Source: JAYSYM01 sp964543475
GTDB lineage: Bacteria > Bdellovibrionota > Bdellovibrionia > Bdellovibrionales > JAMPXM01
Direction: 5' to 3'
NCBI GenBank assembly: GCA_964543475.1
Contig: CAZIYJ010000001.1
Location: 818,370-882,369, forward strand
DNA length: 64,000 bases
Translations under genes and position numbers: made by a program
Part shown: one piece after another, positions 27,770-34,944 of the stretch
Position numbering within the stretch: position 1 is the first letter of the stretch
How the letters are laid out: each line of letters begins with the position of its first letter
The notes under the pieces: model-generated
The model's input: the letters and a program-made list of their open reading frames with translations, nothing else
What the model was told of the DNA's origin: nothing
Database searches by the model: none

Positions 27770-29363
27770 TCCAGCACCGAACTCGGCTGCGAATCAGCCG
27801 GCACCAAAAAAGATTTTCAAGTGCACGATCAACGGCGTTGCGGTCGAAGTGACCGAAGGAACTTCGATCATCGAGGCCATGCAAGCCAATCAGCAAGCCA
27901 TTGCCCATTACTGCTGGCACCCGGGCCTCTCTGTTGCCGGTGTTTGTCGCCTTTGCGTCGTAGAGATTCAAGGTAATCCGCGCCCTCAAATCGCCTGTAA
28001 CACGATGGTCACTGATGGAATGGTCGTGAACAATACAAGCGACAAAGTAAAAGACGCCGTAAAGTGGGGATTAGATTTCCACTTAATTAATCACCCACTT
28101 GATTGTCCTATCTGTGACCAAGCGGGCGAGTGTGGTCTTCAAGATCAGTATATGGCCTACGGCAAATACGATCCCGAAATGCACGAGGCGAAAGTTAAAA
28201 AACATAAAGTTCAAGATATCGGCCCACGAGTGGTTCTTGATAGCGAACGTTGTATTCTTTGTTCGCGTTGTGTTCGATTCACTGACGAAGTGAGCAAGAC
28301 TCACGAGTTAGGAATTTTCAATCGCGGAGATCGTGCAGAGATCGGCATCGTAGAAGGTCGCAAGCTTGATAATAATTATTCAATGAACACAGTTGATATT
28401 TGCCCAGTGGGAGCACTCACAAGCAAAGACTTTAGATTCCGTCAGCGCGTTTGGTTTTTAAAAGAAGCCGACTCGATCTGCACGGGTTGTTCAACCGGCT
28501 GCAATGTGAAAGTACATTACAACCGCGAAGGTATTTTCCGAATTAAACCTAAGTTCAATGCAGAAATTAATTCGTACTGGATGTGCGACGTCGGCCGTGA
28601 CAGCTATAAATTCTTAAATCGCGAATATCGTTTGCTCGATGCTCAAGTTAATCGTGACGGACGATCTGAATATATTCTACCTGAAACTCTTGCTCGCAAA
28701 GTCGGTGAAAGCCTTCGCACTGCAGGTGGAGCAGTAGCACTTGTTTTGACGGGTCAGCATTCAAATGAAGAATATGAAGCGATCATCGGTCTCTTCCAAA
28801 AAGACCTCGGCAGCACTCGCATCTACCACTGGGTGAATAACACTGAGGAAATGGAGAAGTTTGACGGACTTTTATATCGCGGTGATAAAAATCCAAACAC
28901 TCGCGGCCTTCAAGGCGTCATGAAGAAGTTTGGTGTGAGCACTGACATGAAACAACTGGCTGCCGACATTGCAAGCGGAGCTATTCAAACAGTTGTTGTT
29001 GCAGGTCCAGAAAATCAATCTGTGTTTCCGGACATGCCGACTCGATTGAACGAGTGGACTCGAGCACGCAATCTTGTTTGGTTAACTGCCTGCAAGAATG
29101 AGTTGCTTGAGCGCGCTGCCAACATCACATTGATTCCGCTCAAGACTTACTTTGAGAAGCAAGGCACTTACGTGAACTTTAAAGGTATCGCTCAAACTGT
29201 GAAGCCCGGAGCTGTGACAGTTCCGAATGCTTTAAGCTTAGAGCAAGTTGCAAATCTCTTTGCAGGTCGTGAGCTCGACACGCGCGATATCGAACTTGAT
29301 ACTTATTTACTCCACACTGGCGCCGTTCGTAACGAAGCTGAGATGGTGAGAGGGGCTTTATGA
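27753..29363 (+). CDS. nuoG: NADH-quinone oxidoreductase subunit G, short form
   Basis: 536 residues, shorter than the roughly 700-900 residues of many NuoG. N-terminal [2Fe-2S] ferredoxin domain with Cys54, 65, 68 and 82; then the His-Cys3 cluster region (HPLDCPICDQAGECGLQD) and a [4Fe-4S] site (CILCSRC, later DICPVG). After that the off-pathway N7 ligands are kept with the exact spacing C-x2-C-x3-C-x27-C (CTGCSTGC ... WMC). The molybdopterin-oxidoreductase-like region that follows is cut short. It shares the operon and overlaps nuoI by four bases. Confidence 0.93.
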   Translation: MAADTNPAPNSAANQPAPKKIFKCTINGVAVEVTEGTSIIEAMQANQQAIAHYCWHPGLSVAGVCRLCVVEIQGNPRPQIACNTMVTDGMVVNNTSDKVKDAVKWGLDFHLINHPLDCPICDQAGECGLQDQYMAYGKYDPEMHEAKVKKHKVQDIGPRVVLDSERCILCSRCVRFTDEVSKTHELGIFNRGDRAEIGIVEGRKLDNNYSMNTVDICPVGALTSKDFRFRQRVWFLKEADSICTGCSTGCNVKVHYNREGIFRIKPKFNAEINSYWMCDVGRDSYKFLNREYRLLDAQVNRDGRSEYILPETLARKVGESLRTAGGAVALVLTGQHSNEEYEAIIGLFQKDLGSTRIYHWVNNTEEMEKFDGLLYRGDKNPNTRGLQGVMKKFGVSTDMKQLAADIASGAIQTVVVAGPENQSVFPDMPTRLNEWTRARNLVWLTACKNELLERAANITLIPLKTYFEKQGTYVNFKGIAQTVKPGAVTVPNALSLEQVANLFAGRELDTRDIELDTYLLHTGAVRNEAEMVRGAL

Positions 29364-29902
29364 TTAAAAGTAATGAGTTCTACGTAGTTCGAGGACCTCA
29401 AGCTAAGAACGTTTGGTATCTACCAGGCATTTTCTCGGGGATGGGTCTTACTTTCGGTAAGATGATTTCGAACATCTTTAATCAGAAGAAGATGCCGACT
29501 TTAAATTACCCTGAGCAAAAGTATGACTACGGTCCTCGCGCTCGCGGTAACCATGTGTTGACCGTAAAGAAAGATGGATCAATTCGCTGCACAGCTTGCA
29601 TGTTGTGCGCAACGAACTGCCCAGCAGATTGCATCAACATCGTCGCAGCAGAACACGAAGATCCTTCAGTAGAAAAATATCCGGTGAAGTATGAAATCGA
29701 TATGCTTCGTTGTGTATTTTGCGGATTCTGCGAAGAGGCATGCCCGGTCGATGCGATTCGCATGGGCCCAGAGTGGCAACGCCCAGGTACTCAAGGTACT
29801 AACTTCATCTATGATCTAAAGGAACTTGCATACCGCCCATCACTCAAAGGCGGAATCGTTTCTGTCGTCGATGAAAAAGAACGCCACGAAGCCGGCATCT
29901 AG
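29360..29902 (+). CDS. nuoI: NADH-quinone oxidoreductase subunit I
   Basis: 180 residues of the 8Fe ferredoxin type. Two [4Fe-4S] motifs, CTACMLCATNCP and CVFCGFCEEACP, hold clusters N6a and N6b that connect NuoG with NuoB. The N-terminal part (FSGMGLTFGKM) resembles the amphipathic helix that lies on the membrane arm. It is the last recognised subunit gene here; nuoH, normally its neighbour, is absent. Confidence 0.96.
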   Translation: MIKSNEFYVVRGPQAKNVWYLPGIFSGMGLTFGKMISNIFNQKKMPTLNYPEQKYDYGPRARGNHVLTVKKDGSIRCTACMLCATNCPADCINIVAAEHEDPSVEKYPVKYEIDMLRCVFCGFCEEACPVDAIRMGPEWQRPGTQGTNFIYDLKELAYRPSLKGGIVSVVDEKERHEAGI

Positions 29903-29919
29903 GCGAGAAGTAATTGAAT

Positions 29920-30225
29920 ATGGATACAGACAAGAATCATCAATCTAAAATCTCGGCCGATCTAGCGCTCAATGCTCTGAAAAGGGAAGAAGCACTTTTG
30001 TTGGCTGCTAGAGGTAGATCTTTTAATCCTCAGTTCTGGTCGACATTCTTAATTGGGATTCTTATGATTGGTTTAAGCCTTTGGGGGATGGATCAGTTCA
30101 CTGCAGGTTTAGGTACCTTGGTTGTCGGAATTTTGCTTCTTTCAAACGCGTCACAGATTCGCACGAACTTACGCATCGATGCAGTTGTAGAGCTAATTAC
30201 AAAGTCGAAAGACAAATCTCTTTAA
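29920..30225 (+). CDS. Small membrane protein at the end of the nuo operon
   Basis: 101 residues from ATG 29920, nine bases after GAGAAG; a TTG six bases upstream is an alternative. Two hydrophobic segments (FWSTFLIGILMIGLSLWG and GLGTLVVGILLLSNA) form a likely helical hairpin. It has no resemblance to NuoA or NuoK that I can support: NuoA has three helices and acidic residues not found here. Position suggests co-transcription with nuo. Unknown function. Confidence 0.6.
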   Translation: MDTDKNHQSKISADLALNALKREEALLLAARGRSFNPQFWSTFLIGILMIGLSLWGMDQFTAGLGTLVVGILLLSNASQIRTNLRIDAVVELITKSKDKSL

Positions 30226-30236
30226 GTGGATAAGTT

Positions 30237-30255
30237 TTTCCGCGCAGCGCGGAAA
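30237..30255. terminator. GC-rich hairpin after the nuo operon
   Basis: Perfect 8-bp stem TTTCCGCG / CGCGGAAA with a CAG loop, 11 bases after the last + strand stop. No T-run follows on either strand, so it may be a weak or Rho-assisted terminator, or an RNA-stabilising hairpin. Confidence 0.5.
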
Positions 30256-30266
30256 TACAAACTCAG

Positions 30267-30623
30267 CTAGAGGCTCGCCCGAGTCCCTTGATGAAAAACC
30301 ATTCGCCATGTCTCGCCGTCACGCTTCCAAATTGAACTCCTTAGCGCGGTAGTCAAAGAGCCGTCTTCGTTGCGTATTCGAGTTTTGAAGCGAAGCTGAA
30401 CAATGTTCTTCGCAAGTTCAATTGGTACAAAGTCGAAGGCTTCACTAGTAAATGGTTTTTCTTGAGAAAGCCGATCTAGAACTGATCGTCGATCATACAC
30501 TTTGCCCGAAGATCCAAATTCGACGAACGATTCATCCAGCAGTTTACCCACAAGGTTGGCGTCTTTGCGTGAAAGTGGGTCCATGAGTTTCTTTTCGAGT
30601 TCGATCAGATCTGTGAATTCCAT
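30267..30623 (-). CDS. DUF4440 / SnoaL-like NTF2-fold protein
   Basis: 118 residues, cytoplasmic. Pattern typical of DUF4440: an N-terminal helix (LIELEKKLMDPLSRKD), LLDESFVEFGSSGKVYDRRSVLDRL, then strands ending in SSIWKRDGETWRMVFHQGTR. NTF2-like proteins of this sort bind small ligands or act as unspecified enzymes; no catalytic residue can be singled out. Standalone leftward gene, convergent with the nuo operon. Confidence 0.8.
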   Translation of the reverse strand: MEFTDLIELEKKLMDPLSRKDANLVGKLLDESFVEFGSSGKVYDRRSVLDRLSQEKPFTSEAFDFVPIELAKNIVQLRFKTRIRNEDGSLTTALRSSIWKRDGETWRMVFHQGTRASL

Positions 30624-30644
30624 TTTTCGATTCTATTCCAACTT

Positions 30645-30664
30645 TTTCGCGGCGCCGAGAAAAA
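30645..30664. repeat. Palindromic element copy 1
   Basis: A near-perfect palindrome centred on GGCGCC, 20 bases, identical to 53772-53791. Flanking bases extend the stem with CT/AG pairs. The 15-base core recurs inverted at 54686-54700. Confidence 0.75.
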
Positions 30665-30764
30665 GTGGTGCTCCTGCGGTTCGCCTACCATGAATCAACC
30701 TATCCGAGGTGGGCAGGCCCGACCATGGGACAGGAACACGTTGGAGATTTTTCGAATCAGGTTA

Positions 30765-30866
30765 TTACATCAGTAGTTCGATGATCTTAAGGCAGAGCCA
30801 TAAAATCGAAAGAAGCAGTTTAGTAATTTGCAAGAATCGCCGAAAGGCAACTATTCGGGTTGTCAT
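30765..30866 (-). CDS. Candidate 33-residue hydrophobic microprotein
   Basis: An ORF below usual length cut-offs. ATG (30866-30864) is preceded by a perfect AAAGGAGGT five bases upstream. The peptide has a basic N-terminus (MTTRIVAFRRF) and one hydrophobic helix (LLLSILWLCLKIIELLM), the look of a single-span membrane peptide or a type I toxin. The Shine-Dalgarno lies inside a hairpin that would block ribosome access. No homologue is recalled; whether it is expressed is unknown. It sits about 110 bases after the lipoprotein gene on the same strand, with a terminator-like hairpin between. Confidence 0.45.
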   Translation of the reverse strand: MTTRIVAFRRFLQITKLLLSILWLCLKIIELLM

Positions 30867-30870
30867 TCGG

Positions 30871-30898
30871 ACCTCCTTTGTCTGTTCGGACAGGAGGT
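30871..30898 (-). promoter_or_regulatory. Shine-Dalgarno-sequestering hairpin
   Basis: On the - strand RNA, ACCUCCUGUC (5' arm) can pair with GACAAAGGAGGU (3' arm) with a two-base bulge and a CGAACA loop, burying the ribosome site of the 33-residue ORF in about ten base pairs. Confidence 0.6.
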
Positions 30899-30903
30899 TC
30901 TTT

Positions 30904-30938
30904 AAAAGCGGGTCCCGCAGGAGCGGAGACTCGCTTTT
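30904..30938 (-). terminator. Long terminator-like hairpin after the lipoprotein gene
   Basis: AAAAGCG at one end pairs with CGCTTTT at the other, and GTCTC with GGGAC inside, leaving a short loop. It lies 36 bases after the stop of the gene at 30974-31993, with the T-run inside the 3' arm. Confidence 0.65.
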
Positions 30939-30973
30939 GCATTTCTAGGGCCGATTAAAATCGCACTAAAGCA

Positions 30974-31993
30974 TTAAGGATTTTTTACCGTGTTTAGTTG
31001 CGATTTTGAAAGCTTCGCTTTGAACAAGCGACTTGGTTTTTCCGAATCGTCAGCGTCTTCAACTAAGTAAATATCTAAACCGTCTTGGGTTTGAGTCGCG
31101 TGTAGTCCCTCGAGTTTCGCGAGAGGCTCGAATCTGCCAATGATCTCAGTTTTATCTCCAACAATACGGGCAAGAACAGTTCCATAGACTTGTCCATCAG
31201 CAAAAGAAGAAGTTGTATCTTCTGCCGAGCCAAGAGCAAGTAGTCCGTAGTCGGTCCAGATGACGTCAGAGAATGTGATATTCACTCCGCTTAATTTTCC
31301 CATTTTAACAGACTCAAAAACTATCTTTCCTGACCAATCACCGGTCTTAATTCCCTTTACCCAATTACTCAGAGAAATTTCAGCAAATCCATTTTTACCT
31401 TTTTCGGAATTGCCTCGCTGGAACAAGAAAACTTTTTTATCGCGGAAAAGAAGTCCCTCGATATTCAGTTCCTTTGCATAGCTTTGAAGCTCGTAAGCAA
31501 GTGGCAAGATGTTCGAAGTTATAGGTTTACCAAGAGTTTGATTTTTTAAAAAAGGAATGACGACAGCTTTAACTCGCTTAGGAGTAGATGCCGACGGCCA
31601 AGCAACCAGTGCGCCGTAGGGTTCCCACTCTTTTGTGCTGAGAAGAGCGAGTGATTCGAAGTCTGGTTTTTCATTTTTTCGCTCGGAGTTTGCAGCAGAC
31701 AATTGGCCGCTGATCAACGGAACAGGAGTCAAATGGGTATCGCTGTCTGTGAACGTAAAAAGTGATAGTTCGTCGTCAGAGACTACGAAAAATCTTTCTC
31801 CAACTTTCACTAATCCGCTAGCTGCGCTTACGTGAGGCTGTCTGCCTTTTTCGAGGGGTTTTTTTAAAGTTAACTCTCGGACAACTTCAAGTTGAATAAC
31901 TGGCGCCAGACTTTGATCGTTTTTCTTTTTTGTCCCCGCGCAAGAGGCAAGCAGAACAGCTGCAGCGACCATTACAAAAAACTTATGACTCAT
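30974..31993 (-). CDS. Lipoprotein, possibly beta-propeller
   Basis: 339 residues with a lipoprotein signal (lipobox LLASC, Cys18). The mature part is rich in short beta strands with regularly spaced turns (RFFVVSDDELSLFTF, FESLALLS, KVFLFQRGNSEKGKNG, GLLALGSAEDT, DIYLVEDADDSEK), as in phytase-like or SdiA-regulated-type propeller proteins that bind phosphate esters or sugars. This fold assignment is tentative. Probably outer-membrane anchored. It is followed downstream on the same strand by the hairpin-rich intergenic stretch. Confidence 0.65.
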   Translation of the reverse strand: MSHKFFVMVAAAVLLASCAGTKKKNDQSLAPVIQLEVVRELTLKKPLEKGRQPHVSAASGLVKVGERFFVVSDDELSLFTFTDSDTHLTPVPLISGQLSAANSERKNEKPDFESLALLSTKEWEPYGALVAWPSASTPKRVKAVVIPFLKNQTLGKPITSNILPLAYELQSYAKELNIEGLLFRDKKVFLFQRGNSEKGKNGFAEISLSNWVKGIKTGDWSGKIVFESVKMGKLSGVNITFSDVIWTDYGLLALGSAEDTTSSFADGQVYGTVLARIVGDKTEIIGRFEPLAKLEGLHATQTQDGLDIYLVEDADDSEKPSRLFKAKLSKSQLNTVKNP

Positions 31994-32017
31994 TTATTCA
32001 AAATCCTTCGATAGGTG

Positions 32018-33283
32018 TTAAAAATAGAAAAATAAGAGTGCGACTGCGGTTGGTGGTAAAGCGAAAAGCAAAAGCTTGATCGGGCTAATTCCAACATCAC
32101 CAAATGATTTTTGAAGAATCGAAAATCCGGCCGGGTTCGGTGCGTTGGCAATGACTGTTAATCCGCCTCCGGCAACAGCTCCTGCGACTAAGTAATATTT
32201 AAAGCTATCACTAAGTCCATCAATTTGAGATCCAAGAAACGTAAGAGCTGCGTTGTCGGTGACTGCAGTCAGGGCTGCTGCCGAGAAGAATACCTCGATA
32301 TCGCCAAGCGATCTTATCACCGGATCAAGCCACCACTTCTGTAGGGACCCGAGCATAACTAAACCGCCGAGGAAAAATGCAACCAAGAGGCTCTCTTTCA
32401 ATCGTACCTGCTCTTGATATTCTGCCGTTATTGTAACGAATCCGAGGAAGAATAAGAAAATACCGAGGAAAACCGGCATATGGTGCGCAAAGTAGACGAT
32501 TGAAGCAAGGAATACTAAATGAGTTACAATGATCCATGCCGGCGCCTTTATCGCGACTGCACTTGCTGCTGAGATATTCATAGTTTTTAATTCTTTTCGA
32601 AGAACGAACACCGCGAAGGCAGTATTGACGATCACTGCAAGAGTTGCCCTCCAGCCGAATGTTGTGAGCATGTGAGAGACACCCCAGCCCCACTTACCGG
32701 CAACCATCAGAACTGGTGGTGCAGCGAAATGCGTAAGTACTCCGCCAATCGAGACATTCACGAATAACACTGCAAGCGTTACATACATGAAAAACTGAGA
32801 GGGACGTCGATCGTAATAACGTTCTTTTAGAAGTAATGCTGTGACAGTCATTGCTGCAGGTTCAGTAATAAGGCTTCCGAGTAAGGGTCCAACTGAAAGG
32901 CAAGCAAAGTAAACTGGCCACTCAGCCTTAGTAGGAAAAAGCTTTGCGAATCCAAAAATCAACTTCCCAGCAAAGTAGAGAAGTGGTGCGGTCGCTGCGG
33001 TCGCCATGATAACGAAAACAAAAAGTGGCTCAGTGAAGTTGACCGTCTCGGTGTATTCAACTGCTTCATGGCTGCCGACAAGAATCGTGTAGCCACCAAA
33101 AAATACAGCAGCCCAAAGTCCGAAAATTACTTCGACCTCTCCCAGAAAGTGAAAGAGATTTTCTTTGATCGATCCGCCGGGGAACAAATTTCCGAGGTGG
33201 TGAAGCTGACTGCTGAGAAACGTATGGATAATTGCGAGGGCAAAACAGACTGTTGCTAAAATCTCAATATTGCTGGGGTTCAT
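32018..33283 (-). CDS. Putative Na+/H+ antiporter (multi-span membrane protein)
   Basis: 421 residues with about 11-12 hydrophobic segments. Features such as LITEPAAMTVTALLLKERYY, VNVSIGGVLTHFAAPPVLMVA, ALTAVTDNAALTFLGSQ and VAGGGLTVIANAPNPAGF match the putative Na+/H+ antiporter family of the ion-transporter superfamily found in bdellovibrios and chlamydiae. The TDNAA and ANAPNPAG stretches are the two inverted hairpin-type motifs expected near an ion-binding site. It is an inner-membrane protein; ion specificity is inferred from the family name only. Confidence 0.8.
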   Translation of the reverse strand: MNPSNIEILATVCFALAIIHTFLSSQLHHLGNLFPGGSIKENLFHFLGEVEVIFGLWAAVFFGGYTILVGSHEAVEYTETVNFTEPLFVFVIMATAATAPLLYFAGKLIFGFAKLFPTKAEWPVYFACLSVGPLLGSLITEPAAMTVTALLLKERYYDRRPSQFFMYVTLAVLFVNVSIGGVLTHFAAPPVLMVAGKWGWGVSHMLTTFGWRATLAVIVNTAFAVFVLRKELKTMNISAASAVAIKAPAWIIVTHLVFLASIVYFAHHMPVFLGIFLFFLGFVTITAEYQEQVRLKESLLVAFFLGGLVMLGSLQKWWLDPVIRSLGDIEVFFSAAALTAVTDNAALTFLGSQIDGLSDSFKYYLVAGAVAGGGLTVIANAPNPAGFSILQKSFGDVGISPIKLLLFALPPTAVALLFFYF

Positions 33284-33321
33284 GACCTAACAATATAAAC
33301 GCGAAGTTGGAGGGGCAATGT

Positions 33322-33759
33322 TTATTGCGGGATTTCGCGTTTATTTGCTTCGATCACGCGAACTGCGCAATCTTGAGAGATGGTAGTAAGGCCTGTCTCA
33401 TTAACTGTAATGCTAATTGCGCCCCAGTCGGGCCACTGTGAATCAACGAGGAGAACTCCTTTGGTGCGATTAAGAAATTGATCGAGGGTCGCTTGACCTA
33501 GCTCATGGAAATGGAGAATGACCTGCGCTGATCCGCTTTTGATATCGCGCTCGACAATCATTTGATTCTCAACGTCTTGGTAAACCGGATAATTTTGTCG
33601 ACCGCAAGACAAGTCTTCGGACCTTGTCTCTAGTGTTGACCGTTCATCGGCAGTCGCCCGATCTTGAATTGCTAGAGGCTGGCCCGAAGAAGTGCCGCAG
33701 GCCGCGCAAACTAATAATAAGAAGAGTGGAATGTAACGCAGAAGAGCCTCCTTGCTCAT
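33322..33759 (-). CDS. Probable lipoprotein, unknown function
   Basis: 145 residues from the ATG at 33759, chosen because it gives a compact lipoprotein-like signal (RYIPLFLLLVCAAC). The -3 residue of that lipobox would be Cys, which is unusual, so processing is uncertain; GTG 33795 and ATG 33786 are alternative starts, none with a clear Shine-Dalgarno. The mature part has cysteines at DLSCGRQN and SQDCAVRV. No family recognised. Convergent with nothing; its 5' end faces the 333-residue protein gene. Confidence 0.6.
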   Translation of the reverse strand: MSKEALLRYIPLFLLLVCAACGTSSGQPLAIQDRATADERSTLETRSEDLSCGRQNYPVYQDVENQMIVERDIKSGSAQVILHFHELGQATLDQFLNRTKGVLLVDSQWPDWGAISITVNETGLTTISQDCAVRVIEANKREIPQ

Positions 33760-33942
33760 TCGCCGTAGGCGAACTGACCGAGACATAGTTATCACACACC
33801 TGCGCGCCCGTTAGCTTTACGGTTCAGTCATAACTCAGGCCAAGATATTGTAGAGTTCTAGAAACAGCTGTTTTCGCTAGGTAAAATGACTAGACCTCGG
33901 TCGAGAGTAGCCATTTAGTTTAAAGCGCGAGAAGATCATTTC

Positions 33943-34944
33943 ATGAGAATTGATCTTCCGAAGGCCGACACCTGGTATGCGGCAAATGAGCAAGCACGTG
34001 AATATCTTAAGATCGCTGATGATCCAAATGTCTCTGTGCAAGTTTACTTGGGAGTGCGCCACGCACTCTGGGAAGTCACTCAAGCCCTCGCAAATACTTT
34101 CTCTCACCGAAGAACGATTGGATACACTCCGTTTTCTGGACCCGAGGGAGAATTCATAGCTCTTCAATTTGCAAAAGAAGGGTTCACTGTAAAAAGTTTA
34201 ACTCTTGATGAGTTCAATAATCCGAAGCCGTGGCTCGAATCTGCGAGTAAGCAAATGCTCTGCTTACTTTCGGCTTACGACGATCCGGCAACGGGAGAAC
34301 TTTATCAGACAGAAGTTCACGTTAGCGCGATGAAGGATCAGCGAATATTTAGAATTTTAATTTCTCATTCGTTTCACCAGAATCAAATGCTACAAAAAGT
34401 TGGACCTTACGACATACAAATTGTTTCGATTAGGCCTGACTTAGCGATCGCTGTTTTAGGTGAGCGAGCAAAGCTTTCGCCACCAGTTGCAACAAATCTT
34501 GAGTGGAATGAACTGAAATTTGCTAGCGCATTTAAAGTGCGCTCTACAGATGAGATTGATAACTCAAAAAAGACACTCGCTGAGTTTCATAAGTTGCTGC
34601 CTAAGGGTGTAGTTGAATTTTATTCGTCACAAGATTCACTTCATGACCGCGCATTTCTATTTATACAAAACGTCGAAGGACTAAGTTTTATTACTGCGCT
34701 CGCGAAGCAGTTGAGCGTTCAGATTGGCGACTTAGGCGCTGCAGGCGAACTTGAGACGTTAAGCGTTTGCCGTTGGCAAGATCCAAGGCAACTTGAGTGG
34801 CTTGGGCCAAAGGGTTTAACGATTGAGAAATTAAGAGGAAGTGTGATTATCTCAGCAGAACTCATTCAGAGATTTGGTGCTTCGAAGTTAGTGAAAGAAA
34901 TTGAGCTCGTTCATAGTCAGCTTTTGTCGGAGCAGCAGCTCTAA
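33943..34944 (+). CDS. Unknown cytoplasmic protein, possible degenerate PLP-transferase fold
   Basis: 333 residues, no signal peptide. The beginning (YLGVRHALWEVTQALANTF, RRTIGYTPFSGPEGEFIALQFAKEGF) resembles the large-domain helices of fold-type I aminotransferases, and the end (WLGPKGLTIEKLRGSVIIS) could be its small domain. I cannot find a convincing PLP lysine motif, so it may be a non-enzymatic relative or something else. The 3' end overlaps the convergent epimerase gene by four bases (shared CTAA). Confidence 0.55.
   Translation: MRIDLPKADTWYAANEQAREYLKIADDPNVSVQVYLGVRHALWEVTQALANTFSHRRTIGYTPFSGPEGEFIALQFAKEGFTVKSLTLDEFNNPKPWLESASKQMLCLLSAYDDPATGELYQTEVHVSAMKDQRIFRILISHSFHQNQMLQKVGPYDIQIVSIRPDLAIAVLGERAKLSPPVATNLEWNELKFASAFKVRSTDEIDNSKKTLAEFHKLLPKGVVEFYSSQDSLHDRAFLFIQNVEGLSFITALAKQLSVQIGDLGAAGELETLSVCRWQDPRQLEWLGPKGLTIEKLRGSVIISAELIQRFGASKLVKEIELVHSQLLSEQQL

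Larger units (their letters stand above)
30624..30973. other. Hairpin-rich intergenic stretch
   Basis: 350 bp. Reading the - strand it holds, in order, a long hairpin (30904-30938), an SD-masking hairpin (30871-30898), a 33-residue ORF (30765-30866), an imperfect inverted repeat TGGTGC..ACCA (30666-30690), and the palindromic element at 30645-30664. The structure density suggests a small regulated RNA unit, not inert spacer. Confidence 0.4.

Noticed and set aside
29920..30225. NuoA or NuoK subunit
   Set aside because: Only two predicted helices and none of the conserved membrane acidic residues of those subunits.
30709..30948. 79-codon open frame on the + strand
   Set aside because: No ribosome-binding site, and it runs through the hairpins and antisense to the better supported 33-residue ORF.
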